Assembly (NCBI GenBank): GCA_963663375.1
Contig: OY760195.1
Coordinates: forward strand, 2,046,001 to 2,110,000
DNA from: JAYREN01 sp963663375
GTDB lineage: Bacteria; Acidobacteriota; Holophagae; Holophagales; Holophagaceae
DNA: 64,000 nucleotides
Direction: 5' to 3'
Shown: positions 8,103 to 16,433 of the stretch, in pieces
Layout of the letters: each line of letters begins with the position of its first letter
Position numbering within the stretch: position 1 is the first letter of the stretch
Program-made: the position numbers and the translations under genes
The notes under the pieces: model-generated
What the model saw: the letters and a program-made list of their open reading frames with translations, nothing else
What the model was told of the DNA's origin: nothing
Databases searched by the model: none

Positions 8103-9143
8103 ATGCAACTGCCCCACCTGCCCGTCCTGGACCCCTCCAGGAAACCCACTCTCCAGGCCCATCTGGACGATCTCACCAAGCCCCAGGGAAGCCTGGGGCG
8201 CCTGGAAACCCTGGGCCTCCAGCTCGCCTGGATCGCCGGAACGCCCCGCCCCGCCGACCCCGAGGCCTACCTGCTCACCTTCGCGGGCGACCACGGCATC
8301 GCCCGCCACGGCGTCAGCGCCTTTCCCCCCGAGGTCACCCCGCAGATGGTGGCCAACATGGCCTCGGGCGGCGCGGCCATCTGCGCCCTTTGTGGCGCCA
8401 ACCGCATCACCCATCGGGTCATCGACGTGGGCGTGGCCTCGCCCTGCCCACAACCTGGCGTGCGCCAGCGCAATGTGCTGCGGGGCACCGCAGACCCCCT
8501 GACGGGCCCCGCCATGACCCGCGAGCAGGCGGAAGCCTGCCTGCAGGCGGGCTTCGACGAGGTGGCCGACCTGCCCAAGCGCCCCTTCGCGCTGCTGGGG
8601 CTGGGGGAGATGGGCATCGCCAATTCCGCCATCGCCGCGCTTCTCGCCTGCACCTTCGGCGGCCTCACCCCTGAGGAGGCCGTGGGGCCAGGCACGGGCG
8701 TCCAGGGGGATGCGCTCTCCCACAAGCTCCAGGTCGTGAAGGCCGTGTTAGACAAGCACTGTCCCGATCCCGCCGATCCCATCGGCGTGCTAGCAAGCAT
8801 CGGTGGTGCCGAATTCGGGGCCATGGCCGGGGCCATGCTGGCCGGAGCCTCCCGGGGCTGGGTCGTGGTGGTGGATGGCTACATCGCCGGCGCCGCGGCG
8901 CTCCTGGCCATGGCCCTGGATCCGAAGATGAAGGACTTCCTCGTGTGGAGCCACCGCAGTGCCGAACCCGGCGCCAAGCGACTGCTGGCGAGGTTGGAGA
9001 TCGAGCCCGTGCTGGATTTCAATCTGCGTCTGGGGGAAGGCAGCGGCGCGGCCCTGGCCATGCCCATCCTGCGCTCCGCCTGTGCAGTGATGCGCGAGAT
9101 GGCCACCTTTAGCGGCGCGGGCGTCACTGCGGCCGGACACTGA
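8103..9143 (+). CDS. cobT: Nicotinate-nucleotide-dimethylbenzimidazole phosphoribosyltransferase
   Basis: The 346-residue enzyme transfers ribose phosphate from nicotinate mononucleotide to the lower-ligand base, giving alpha-ribazole phosphate for cobalamin assembly. Recognisable segments are LTKPQGSLGRLE, TFAGDHG, GLGEMGIANS, GPGTGV, and the C-terminal LGEGSGAALAMP with the catalytic glutamate. The length is normal. It is preceded by a cobalamin riboswitch and an AGGAG site. No other corrinoid gene is in the window, so it may serve salvage or lower-ligand remodelling. Confidence 0.96.
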   Translation: MQLPHLPVLDPSRKPTLQAHLDDLTKPQGSLGRLETLGLQLAWIAGTPRPADPEAYLLTFAGDHGIARHGVSAFPPEVTPQMVANMASGGAAICALCGANRITHRVIDVGVASPCPQPGVRQRNVLRGTADPLTGPAMTREQAEACLQAGFDEVADLPKRPFALLGLGEMGIANSAIAALLACTFGGLTPEEAVGPGTGVQGDALSHKLQVVKAVLDKHCPDPADPIGVLASIGGAEFGAMAGAMLAGASRGWVVVVDGYIAGAAALLAMALDPKMKDFLVWSHRSAEPGAKRLLARLEIEPVLDFNLRLGEGSGAALAMPILRSACAVMREMATFSGAGVTAAGH

Positions 9144-9158
9144 AAGGAATTGAACCCC

Positions 9159-12038
9159 ATGCCCTCCCACTACCTCCCAGGTCAGCGCTGGATCAGCACC
9201 TCGGAACCCGAGCTGGGTCTGGGGGTGGTGGAGGCCGTAACCCAACGCACGCTCTTGGTCGGCTTCAGAGCCAGCGGTGAGCGGCGACAGTACGGACTGG
9301 CTCATTCTCCCTTGCAGCGGGTGCGTTTCCGGGCCGAGGATCGGATCCAGGACCAGCAGGGGAGAGCCCTGGTGGTGCAGAGCGTTCAGGAGGTCGATGG
9401 CCTGATCGTGTACGCAGGGCCGGGCTGGGAGCTGGCGGAAGCCGACCTGAACGACGGCCTCACCTTTGACACCCCCGAGGCACGGCTGCGCGGGGGCCAC
9501 TTCGATGCGCCCAGCGCCTTCGATCTCCGGGTGACCGCCCTCAACCGCCAGTACCGCCGCCGCCTTTCCCCCGTGCGGGGCTTCGTGGGGGGACGCATCG
9601 CCCTCATTCCCCACCAGCTGGGTATCGCGGCCGAGGTGACCGAGCGCCTCGCCCCCCGAGTGCTACTGGCCGATGAAGTGGGCCTGGGCAAGACCATCGA
9701 GGCCTGCCTCATCCTCCATCGCCTCCTCGCCACGGGCCGGGTTCAGCGGGTGCTGATTCTGGTGCCCGAATCCCTGGTCCACCAGTGGTTCGTGGAGCTG
9801 CTGAGGCGCTTCAACCTGTGGTTCGCCATTCTCGACGAGGCCCGCTGCGCCGGGCCCGAGAACCCCTTTCTGGAAGACCAGCTCATCCTCTGCAGCCTGG
9901 ATCTGGTGGCGGGCAATCCTGCGCGCCTGGATCAGGCCGTGGCGGCGGGCTGGGATCTGCTGGTGGTGGACGAGGCCCATCACCTGGGCTGGTCGCCGGA
10001 GGCCATCAGTCCGGAATATGCCGCCGTGGAGGCCCTGGGCACCCAGACCCCCGGCCTGCTGCTGCTCACGGCCACGCCCGAACAACTGGGCATGGCGGGA
10101 CACTTCGCCCGCCTGCGCCTGCTGGATCCGGGCCGCTACGCCGCCCTCGACGCCTTCTTCGCGGAGGCCGACCACTACCGGGACATTGCCCGCATAGCCG
10201 AGCGTCTGCTGGAAGGGAAACCCCTCGCGGACGAACACATCACGCATCTCGCCAAACTCCTATCCCGCTCCGAAGAGGCTCTTAGGGAGGATCTCGGCAA
10301 CGCTTCCGAGAGTCTCCGGCAGACACTCATCGGCGAGCTCGTGGATCGCCACGGCACGGGGCGCATGATGTTCCGCAACACCCGGGCCACCATCCAGGGC
10401 TTCCCTCCCCGCCTCGCGCATCTAGCGCCTCTCACCGCGCCCGCCGCGGCCCTGCGTTTACTGGCGAAGGAGTGGGACACCGATGAAGGGGGCGCCTGGC
10501 GCCCCGATCTCACCGAGGACGCTCGCGTGCGCTGGCTGGCGGAACTCCTGGTCGCCCTTGGCGAGGCCAAGGTGCTGGTCATCTGTCGCACGCGGCTGAA
10601 GGCCGAGGCCCTGGAGGCCGCCCTTCGCCAGCGCCTCACCCTCAAGATGGCCGTCTTCCACGAGGGGCTCTCCCTGGTGCAGCGGGACCGCGGCGCGGCC
10701 TGGTTTGCGGAGGAGCGAGGAGCGCGCCTCCTGATCTGTTCCGAGATCGGCAGCGAGGGGCGCAATTTCCAGAGCGCCCATCACCTGGTGCTCTTCGATC
10801 TGCCCCTGGATCCCGCCCTGCTGGAACAGCGCATCGGCCGCCTGGATCGCATCGGCCAAAGGGGCGATATGAACGATGGGGGACCGCTCAGTCGCTTCGC
10901 GCCTTCTGCGTCCCCCCTCGTGCTCCCCCACGGTGTGGCCAGGCAAAGCCCGGCCACGCCGTCCGGCATCCACATCCACGTGCCCTTCGTGATCGGCAGC
11001 CCCCAGGAAGTGCTGGCCCGCTGGTACCACGAGGGGCTGAACGCCTTCGAGGCCCAGGTCCAGGGCGCGGGCGAACTGCGGGCCGCCTTCGGCGAGCGCC
11101 TCCAGGCCCTGGCCCGGAAGCCCCGCTCCGCCGACTTGGAGGCACTCATCGCCGATACCCGCGCGGCCCAGCACCACATCCGGGAACGGCTGGCCCAGGG
11201 CCACGACCGGCTGCTGGAACTCAATGCCTGCCCAGCGGAGCGCGTGGCCGCCCTGGTTCTGGAGATCCAGGCCCAGGATGGCGATCCCGCCCTGGAGGAT
11301 TTCCTCCTAGCCGCGCTCGAACAGGCCTCCATCCAGGTGGAGGAGATCGCCCCGCGCACCTACAACCTGGGTTCCGCTGGAGTGTTGGAGGACGCCTTCC
11401 CTGGCCTTCCCCCGGGCGGCCTCACCGTGACCTGCGATCGCGCCCGGGCCCTGGCCCGGGAGGATCTCCAGTTCCTCACCTGGGATCATCCCCTGGCCAC
11501 GGGTGCGCTGGATCTGATCCTGGGCTCCGAGAAGGGCAACAGCTGCTTCGCCCGCTGGCCCGACACCGTTTCGGCGCTGTACCTCGAGGCGGTGTACGTA
11601 ATCGAAGTGGTCGCGCCCCCGCACCTCCACGCGGACCGGTTCCTGCCGCCAACACCCATCCGGGTGCTGGTGGATCACCAGCGCCAGGACCTGAGTCTCG
11701 AACTGCCTCGGGCCGCCTATGCAGGCGCACTGCAGGAGACCGCCGCGACGGCCCTGCTGGACCAGCCCGGCTTCCGCGAGACCCTGCTGCCCCGCATGAT
11801 TGCCACCGCCCAATCCCTCGCCCGCCAGAAATTGCCCGAGCGGATCGCCCGCGCCCGCAAGGCCATGGCCGCCCGGCTCGGCCCCGAGCAGGCGCGCCTG
11901 GAGGCCCTCCAGAAAATCAACCCCGCCGTTCGCCCCGAGGAGATCACCCTCCTGGCCCGCCAGCGCGAGGAACTGGATCAGCACCTCGCCAAGGCCCGCC
12001 TGAGACTGGATGGCCTGCGGCTCATCCAGCGGGGATAA
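9159..12038 (+). CDS. rapA: RapA/HepA-like RNA polymerase-associated SNF2 ATPase with an in-frame insertion
   Basis: The 959-residue protein follows E. coli RapA through most of its length: the N-terminal Tudor-like part (GQRWIS, ELGLG), the SNF2 helicase core with ADEVGLGKTIEA (Walker A), VVDEAHH (Walker B), TATPEQL, and helicase C motifs ending QRIGRLDRIGQ, then the RapA C-terminal domain. RapA recycles stalled RNA polymerase. Residues about 572-603 (10872-10967) are a 32-residue insertion between the RIGQ helicase motif and the conserved HIHVPF, and are absent from E. coli RapA. ATG 9159 has an AAAGGA site. An upstream TTG is less likely. It lies 15 bases after cobT. Confidence 0.92.
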   Translation: MPSHYLPGQRWISTSEPELGLGVVEAVTQRTLLVGFRASGERRQYGLAHSPLQRVRFRAEDRIQDQQGRALVVQSVQEVDGLIVYAGPGWELAEADLNDGLTFDTPEARLRGGHFDAPSAFDLRVTALNRQYRRRLSPVRGFVGGRIALIPHQLGIAAEVTERLAPRVLLADEVGLGKTIEACLILHRLLATGRVQRVLILVPESLVHQWFVELLRRFNLWFAILDEARCAGPENPFLEDQLILCSLDLVAGNPARLDQAVAAGWDLLVVDEAHHLGWSPEAISPEYAAVEALGTQTPGLLLLTATPEQLGMAGHFARLRLLDPGRYAALDAFFAEADHYRDIARIAERLLEGKPLADEHITHLAKLLSRSEEALREDLGNASESLRQTLIGELVDRHGTGRMMFRNTRATIQGFPPRLAHLAPLTAPAAALRLLAKEWDTDEGGAWRPDLTEDARVRWLAELLVALGEAKVLVICRTRLKAEALEAALRQRLTLKMAVFHEGLSLVQRDRGAAWFAEERGARLLICSEIGSEGRNFQSAHHLVLFDLPLDPALLEQRIGRLDRIGQRGDMNDGGPLSRFAPSASPLVLPHGVARQSPATPSGIHIHVPFVIGSPQEVLARWYHEGLNAFEAQVQGAGELRAAFGERLQALARKPRSADLEALIADTRAAQHHIRERLAQGHDRLLELNACPAERVAALVLEIQAQDGDPALEDFLLAALEQASIQVEEIAPRTYNLGSAGVLEDAFPGLPPGGLTVTCDRARALAREDLQFLTWDHPLATGALDLILGSEKGNSCFARWPDTVSALYLEAVYVIEVVAPPHLHADRFLPPTPIRVLVDHQRQDLSLELPRAAYAGALQETAATALLDQPGFRETLLPRMIATAQSLARQKLPERIARARKAMAARLGPEQARLEALQKINPAVRPEEITLLARQREELDQHLAKARLRLDGLRLIQRG
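10872..10967. repeat. 96 bp palindromic insertion inside rapA
   Basis: This segment adds 32 codons to rapA in frame and contains two inverted repeats. GGGGGAC / GTCCCCC lies at 10878-10884 and 10910-10916. The other is a long hairpin at about 10931-10960, with GTGGCCAGGC-AAA-GCCCGGCCAC as its core. The encoded residues are low-complexity (Pro, Ser, Gly, Ala) and have no match in RapA as I remember it. A protein-coding palindromic repeat insertion is the simplest reading. Confidence 0.65.
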
Positions 12039-13512
12039 GGTCAAGCTCATCCTTGCGCCTCGGCAACAGGCCCGGATCAATCACCATGACGTGGTACATC
12101 CCGTTCAAGTTCGCGATCATGTCTCGGATGAATTCCGTCATCGCCTCAGAGCGGTAGCCCCCCGTTTTCAGATCCTTCATCTCCCGCTTGAGGGCCAGAT
12201 CGAGGGCTTCTTCGGCGGATTTGTAGAGGCAAATTCCCCCGAAGACATTCCAGTGGCGGCTCTTGTCGCTTCCGTCCTCCTTGTTTCCAGGGAGCAGGAA
12301 ATTGTCCAGGGCCAGGGATCGCGGGAGTTTTTCTCGTGGGATGGATTTGATCCAGGCGAAGGGTATGCGGATGGCCTCATCGAGAAGTCCCACGGCCCGC
12401 TTCTTGTCTCCGCCCTTGATGCGAAGCGCTTCGCGAAACAGCAGCACCATGGGTAGGTTGTGATTCTCCACGCCAGGATCTCCATGCTTCCGGCTTGTGC
12501 GGGCAACCGCTCGCAGGTACCGGGCATCGTGCTGGGCATAGTTCAGGAGCTGGAGGAAGTCCTCGGCTCGGGTTGAAGTTTTGTAGTACTGCCACTCCGC
12601 ACGTTCCAGATAGTTCTGGAGATGGGTGAGATTGCGGGGCGGACTCAAGGATTCAAGACGGTAGTCGAGACCCAAGTCTGCTTTCAGGTATCCCTCCATG
12701 ACCTGGAGGATCTCCTGCCATGTGGCCTTGCCTCCGCGGTATCGCTCAAACAATTCGGAAGAAAGAAGCTCGCGCAGATGATCCCGGAGTTGGAGCAACT
12801 GCATCGGCTTTTCCATGGATGGCGTCGCCCTGAGGGTTTCGGCGTCTTCTACCAGGGCCATCAGCTCCAGCAGGAGCTCGTAGTGAGCCTCCTCCTTCTG
12901 GAGCCGCTGGCACCGGGCCAACTTCTCCCGCGCATGTGCAGATTCCCTGGGGAGAAGTCCAGATTCTCGTTTTCGGTAGGCCTCCTGGAGACGCACCGAT
13001 TCGTTGTAAATCTGCTGCTGAAGGGATTCGGCATAACCCCGAGCGCCCTCGGTGGAGGGCTGCACTCGTATCCCATCGAAGAGGGGCACCGGGTTTGGTG
13101 CGGGCAGTGCCCAAAGAGGCCTCGACTTATAGGTACCTGCGGCCTCGTAGCGGTAGAGCTCTCGAGGGCGCGGGAAGGGGATGCCCGCCTGACGTGCGGC
13201 CTCCTCGGCCCGGTAGGGATCGGGCTCGGCGGTCAGGGTTCGCAGTAGGCTGACATCCTCAGGATCCAGGAGTCCGTTCTGATTGAGATCGATGCGCTGG
13301 GCGAAGGCGTCGGAGAACGCGAATGGATCCTTCAAAAACGCATCGAGTCGCTCCCGATCGCCCGAACCCCACTGATGATCACCATCCAGATCACCCAGCA
13401 TGACCAGTGTGGAACTTACCTCAACTCGATACGCGGGAATGAGCTTGCGGTACCCGTAGAAACCGAGAAGTAGCAGAAGAACGGCAATGCCCCATTTGGC
13501 CCAGCGTTTCAT
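12022..13512 (-). CDS. Membrane-anchored protein with two dockerin/EF-hand-like calcium loops
   Basis: The 496-residue protein has an N-terminal membrane anchor (residues about 8-22, IAVLLLLLGFYGY). Two calcium-loop repeats follow: DLDGDHQWGSGD (about 42-53) and DLNQNGLLDPED (about 74-85). These resemble type I dockerin or EF-hand loops. The remaining 400 residues are helical and charged, with no family I recognise, and probably face the periplasm. The 3' end overlaps rapA by 17 bp in convergent orientation. A strong hairpin lies just upstream of the start. Confidence 0.75.
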   Translation of the reverse strand: MKRWAKWGIAVLLLLLGFYGYRKLIPAYRVEVSSTLVMLGDLDGDHQWGSGDRERLDAFLKDPFAFSDAFAQRIDLNQNGLLDPEDVSLLRTLTAEPDPYRAEEAARQAGIPFPRPRELYRYEAAGTYKSRPLWALPAPNPVPLFDGIRVQPSTEGARGYAESLQQQIYNESVRLQEAYRKRESGLLPRESAHAREKLARCQRLQKEEAHYELLLELMALVEDAETLRATPSMEKPMQLLQLRDHLRELLSSELFERYRGGKATWQEILQVMEGYLKADLGLDYRLESLSPPRNLTHLQNYLERAEWQYYKTSTRAEDFLQLLNYAQHDARYLRAVARTSRKHGDPGVENHNLPMVLLFREALRIKGGDKKRAVGLLDEAIRIPFAWIKSIPREKLPRSLALDNFLLPGNKEDGSDKSRHWNVFGGICLYKSAEEALDLALKREMKDLKTGGYRSEAMTEFIRDMIANLNGMYHVMVIDPGLLPRRKDELDLIPAG

Positions 13513-13539
13513 TGTTTCTCCTGGAAGGAATCCCCAGAT

Positions 13540-13570
13540 TATCCCCGAGGGTTGAAACCCTGAGGGGATA
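13540..13570. repeat. Strong hairpin upstream of the EF-hand protein
   Basis: TATCCCC-g-AGGGT-tgaa-ACCCT-ga-GGGGATA forms a two-part stem of 7 and 5 bp around a tetraloop, 28 bases upstream of the minus-strand start codon at 13512. It could be a leader structure, a regulator site or a dispersed palindromic repeat. Only the structure is certain. Confidence 0.5.
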
Positions 13571-13695
13571 GCGGCTCCGCCGTGGTCGATTCCGGCGCAA
13601 CAAGGAAGGACGGACCCATTCTTGGCCTATCCAGAAATCCCCTGACGCCCCCATGCGACAATGTGCTGAGTTCCCACGCGCAACCAAGGATCCCC

Positions 13696-14235
13696 ATGAC
13701 CGCCTCCGCCAAAGCCCCCAAGAAGGAAAAAGCCAAGAAGCAGACTCCGGAAGAACGTCAGGCCGCGCTGCGCTACAACCACATGATGTACGGCCCCACG
13801 GCGGGGGAATTCCGGGCACCGGCCAAGAAGGTCAACTACGGGTCCGCCTACCTCGACCATCCCAGGTTTCAAGGCCTCATGGCCGCGTTCAAGAAGGGCA
13901 CCGCGTTCAAGTTTGATGTGACCGTGAAGGACAAGACCCTCACCATCGCCACGGATGGTGAGCACATCACCTTCGATGGGAAGACCGTTTTCTACTCCCG
14001 CCCCTCCAACCGGCACGAGGATCATCTCCTGCTGGATCGCGTGGCCACCCTCCAGTACCAGACCACCGATGCCCTCGTGCACCTTGTATTCGCGGTGTTG
14101 CGCACCTTCCCGGAACTGGCATCCCACACCCTGTCCTATCGGCACAACCAGTTCTTCTGGGGTGCCGAGACCCTGGAAGCAGGAGTGGTGGAGCACGGTC
14201 CAAATCTGTTGATTGGATCCTTCAAGCGGGCCTGA
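13696..14235 (+). CDS. Hypothetical protein (179 aa)
   Basis: The soluble protein has a lysine-rich N-terminus (about residues 6-18) followed by a compact domain (about 45-179) with YDVTVKD-like beta strands and an FFWGAETLE segment. I do not recognise the family. An AAGGA site precedes the ATG. It stands alone, divergent from the EF-hand protein and followed by a repeat-containing gap. Confidence 0.65.
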   Translation: MTASAKAPKKEKAKKQTPEERQAALRYNHMMYGPTAGEFRAPAKKVNYGSAYLDHPRFQGLMAAFKKGTAFKFDVTVKDKTLTIATDGEHITFDGKTVFYSRPSNRHEDHLLLDRVATLQYQTTDALVHLVFAVLRTFPELASHTLSYRHNQFFWGAETLEAGVVEHGPNLLIGSFKRA

Positions 14236-14567
14236 AGGGCGAATCTATCCAGGGGAGCGTGGGTGGCCGCTAATCAAATAGCGGGTTAGGACGGCATTCC
14301 TGCCCTGGATTATCGGCGAGCCTCACCCCATTTTCTGGCGATCAGGTTTTGTAATTTTTGCGTTCTTTGTGGCCAATTGCTTTCCGCAGTAGTGGCCCTT
14401 TGCCTTGATGCAGCCGTTTTGCTTTCCGGCGGATACAGCAGTCAGACCCTATCCTTCGCTCTATAGCCACAAAGAACGCAAAGAACACAAATGGAGCGCG
14501 GAAGGAGTCGAGCAAACATGGGCGGCCCGGTCGAACCGTCCTCTTGATCACCTATCACCCTGAAGCC
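14236..14567. repeat. 332-base gap with a 14 bp inverted repeat of the GTTCTTTGTGG type
   Basis: No gene is seen here. GCGTTCTTTGTGGC at 14360-14373 and its exact complement GCCACAAAGAACGC at 14466-14479 form perfect 14 bp arms separated by 92 bases. The right arm continues as AAAGAACACAAATGG. A related but single-sided copy lies before hemH (53592-53637). The gap also separates two gene ends and may serve as the ribA terminator region. Confidence 0.7.
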
Positions 14568-15299
14568 CTACTCCGACATGCCTTCGATCCGCACGGGATC
14601 GCTCTGCTCCTGGAGCCTGGGCAGGCCTGAGAAATCGATGTAGTGGCCCGAACGCTGGGCCTTGGTTTCCAGGTAGAAGCGGTTGTGGGGATTGGGGGGC
14701 AGGAGGTGCGGAAGGCGCTTGGAAACCCTGACGCCGTACTGTTCGAGCTGCTGCACCTTGCTCGGGTTATTGGTCATGAGGTGCACCGAGGAGATACCCA
14801 GGCTCAGCAGCATGTGGGCGGCGATGGCGTAGTCGCGCTCATCGTCGCGGAAGCCCAGGGCGAGGTTGGCCTCCACGGTATCCATGCCCTGATCCTGCAA
14901 GGCGTAGGCGCGGATCTTGTTGGCGAGGCCGATGCCCCGGCCTTCCTGGCGTAGGTAGAGCACGACCCCGCGCTCCATCTGGCCGATCTTCTGGAGGGCC
15001 GTTTCCAGCTGGTCGCGGCAATCGCAGCGCAGGGAGCCGATTACATCTCCCGTCAGGCACTCGGAGTGCATGCGGATGGGCACGTCCTCGGCGCCCACCA
15101 CGTCGCCGTGAACGATGGCGATGTGGTCCTTCTGGTCGCGGTTGTTCCAGAAGGCCACGATGCGAAAGTCTCCAAAGCGGCTGGGCAACTTGGCCACGGC
15201 CACGATGCGGACACAGACGTGATCGGGGCCGAACCCGGCGCATTCGTGGGTGCGGTCGCGTTCGACCAGGGCCTTCAAGCGGGAATCCATGGTGGTCAT
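14568..15299 (-). CDS. ribA: GTP cyclohydrolase II
   Basis: The 243-residue enzyme opens GTP to 2,5-diamino-6-ribosylamino-pyrimidinone phosphate, the first step of riboflavin synthesis. The zinc ligands are visible in SECLTGDVIGSLRCDC. The catalytic region follows in LRQEGRGIGLANKIRAYALQ (20 residues shown), then the GFRDDERDY and MTNNPSK segments. It is a stand-alone GCHII with no RibB domain. The start ATG overlaps the stop of the upstream flavoprotein gene by 4 bp with a GAGGT site, so the two are cotranslated. Confidence 0.93.
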   Translation of the reverse strand: MTTMDSRLKALVERDRTHECAGFGPDHVCVRIVAVAKLPSRFGDFRIVAFWNNRDQKDHIAIVHGDVVGAEDVPIRMHSECLTGDVIGSLRCDCRDQLETALQKIGQMERGVVLYLRQEGRGIGLANKIRAYALQDQGMDTVEANLALGFRDDERDYAIAAHMLLSLGISSVHLMTNNPSKVQQLEQYGVRVSKRLPHLLPPNPHNRFYLETKAQRSGHYIDFSGLPRLQEQSDPVRIEGMSE

Positions 15300-16321
15300 G
15301 GGCGTACCTCGTTCAGGAATCGTTGGGCCAGGGCCGCGCCCGAAAGCCAGGCGGCCTGCACACCGCCGCCGGGAGAAAAGACATCCCCCGCAAGCCCGAG
15401 CCGCGCACCCTGTGGGAGTGCGGTGAGGACGGGGCGAGAGAGTTCGTTGCCACGGTCCACTCGCGCATAGCACCAGCGGTGAGGCGAGGTCCAGAGGGGT
15501 CGTCTGACCCAATCACCCACCTCCATGGCTGCCTGCTCCAGGAGTTCTGCGGACCACACCTCCTCGGGAAGCTGCAGCCGCTCCTTCGACCACTGGGGCC
15601 GGGCCTGGATCACCAGCGTGAGGAAGGAAGGCCGCTCGCGCTTGCGGGAGTCCTGGGCGATGAGCTGCAGGCTGGCGGATTGGTCGGGGTAGAGGATGTC
15701 CCAGTCCGGCGCGGTTTTCTCGCCGGGATAGGCGGCCAAGAGGGTCAGCGAAGGCACGCTGGCGAACATGCCGAGCAGGGTCTGGAGGCTCGCCACCTCG
15801 GGTCCGGCGGGTAGGGTTTCCAGCAGACGAAGGGCCTGCTCCAGGGCCATGGCCAGCACCAGATCCCGGCAACGGAAGGTCTCGCCCGCCTTCACCTCCA
15901 CCGCGAAACCATCCGGGTCCAAGGCGATTCGCGTCACCCGAGTCTGCAATCGCACATCCAGGCCCAAGGCCAGATGCTTGGCGAAGGCGTTCAGGCCGCG
16001 CGGATGGAGGGCTCGCCGCTCATCGGCCGCGAAGGCATCGGGCTGGCAGGGCTGACCCTGGCCCTTGAGCCGACGGGGCCACCCAGTGGGCAGGACCATC
16101 CCCTCCACCTCACCCAACGCCGCCAGGAACGAGGGGTGACTGCCGTGAAGGAACATAGGCCCGAAATCGATGGGCTGCCCTTCAAAGCGCCGCGTGGCCA
16201 GGCGTCCGCCCACGCCCCGAGCGCGCTCCAGCACCACTACATCGCGGCCTGAGCGGTGAAGCTGCCGGGCGCATTGCAGCCCCGCGACCCCTCCGCCGAT
16301 GACAATCACCTCGTGCAGCAT
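15296..16321 (-). CDS. Renalase-like FAD-dependent NAD(P)H/amine oxidoreductase
   Basis: The 341-residue protein begins with the FAD Rossmann loop VIVIGGGVAGLQCARQL and the acidic residue of VVVLERARGVGGRLATRR. It ends with LGLAGDVFSPGGGVQAAWLSG, the C-terminal flavin-binding stretch. This order is typical of bacterial renalase-like flavoproteins, which oxidise off-pathway NAD(P)H isomers or amines. The start at 16321 follows GAGAGGA. Coupling to ribA, which makes the flavin precursor, is notable. The substrate is unknown. Confidence 0.82.
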   Translation of the reverse strand: MLHEVIVIGGGVAGLQCARQLHRSGRDVVVLERARGVGGRLATRRFEGQPIDFGPMFLHGSHPSFLAALGEVEGMVLPTGWPRRLKGQGQPCQPDAFAADERRALHPRGLNAFAKHLALGLDVRLQTRVTRIALDPDGFAVEVKAGETFRCRDLVLAMALEQALRLLETLPAGPEVASLQTLLGMFASVPSLTLLAAYPGEKTAPDWDILYPDQSASLQLIAQDSRKRERPSFLTLVIQARPQWSKERLQLPEEVWSAELLEQAAMEVGDWVRRPLWTSPHRWCYARVDRGNELSRPVLTALPQGARLGLAGDVFSPGGGVQAAWLSGAALAQRFLNEVRP

Positions 16322-16433
16322 CCAGTCCTCTCGCGGTGGCCCGACCAGCAAGCCCCTCCAGGGTACCCGGATCTACCCAGCGGATCAGGGCTCTGGTCAT
16401 GGCGCGGAAAAACGAGGACTGGGAGTGGGCCCC

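Noticed and set aside
16322..16433. Terminator between ctaB and the renalase-like gene
   Set aside because: No convincing stem with a T-tract is visible, so transcription may continue into the flavoprotein-ribA pair. I do not list a terminator.
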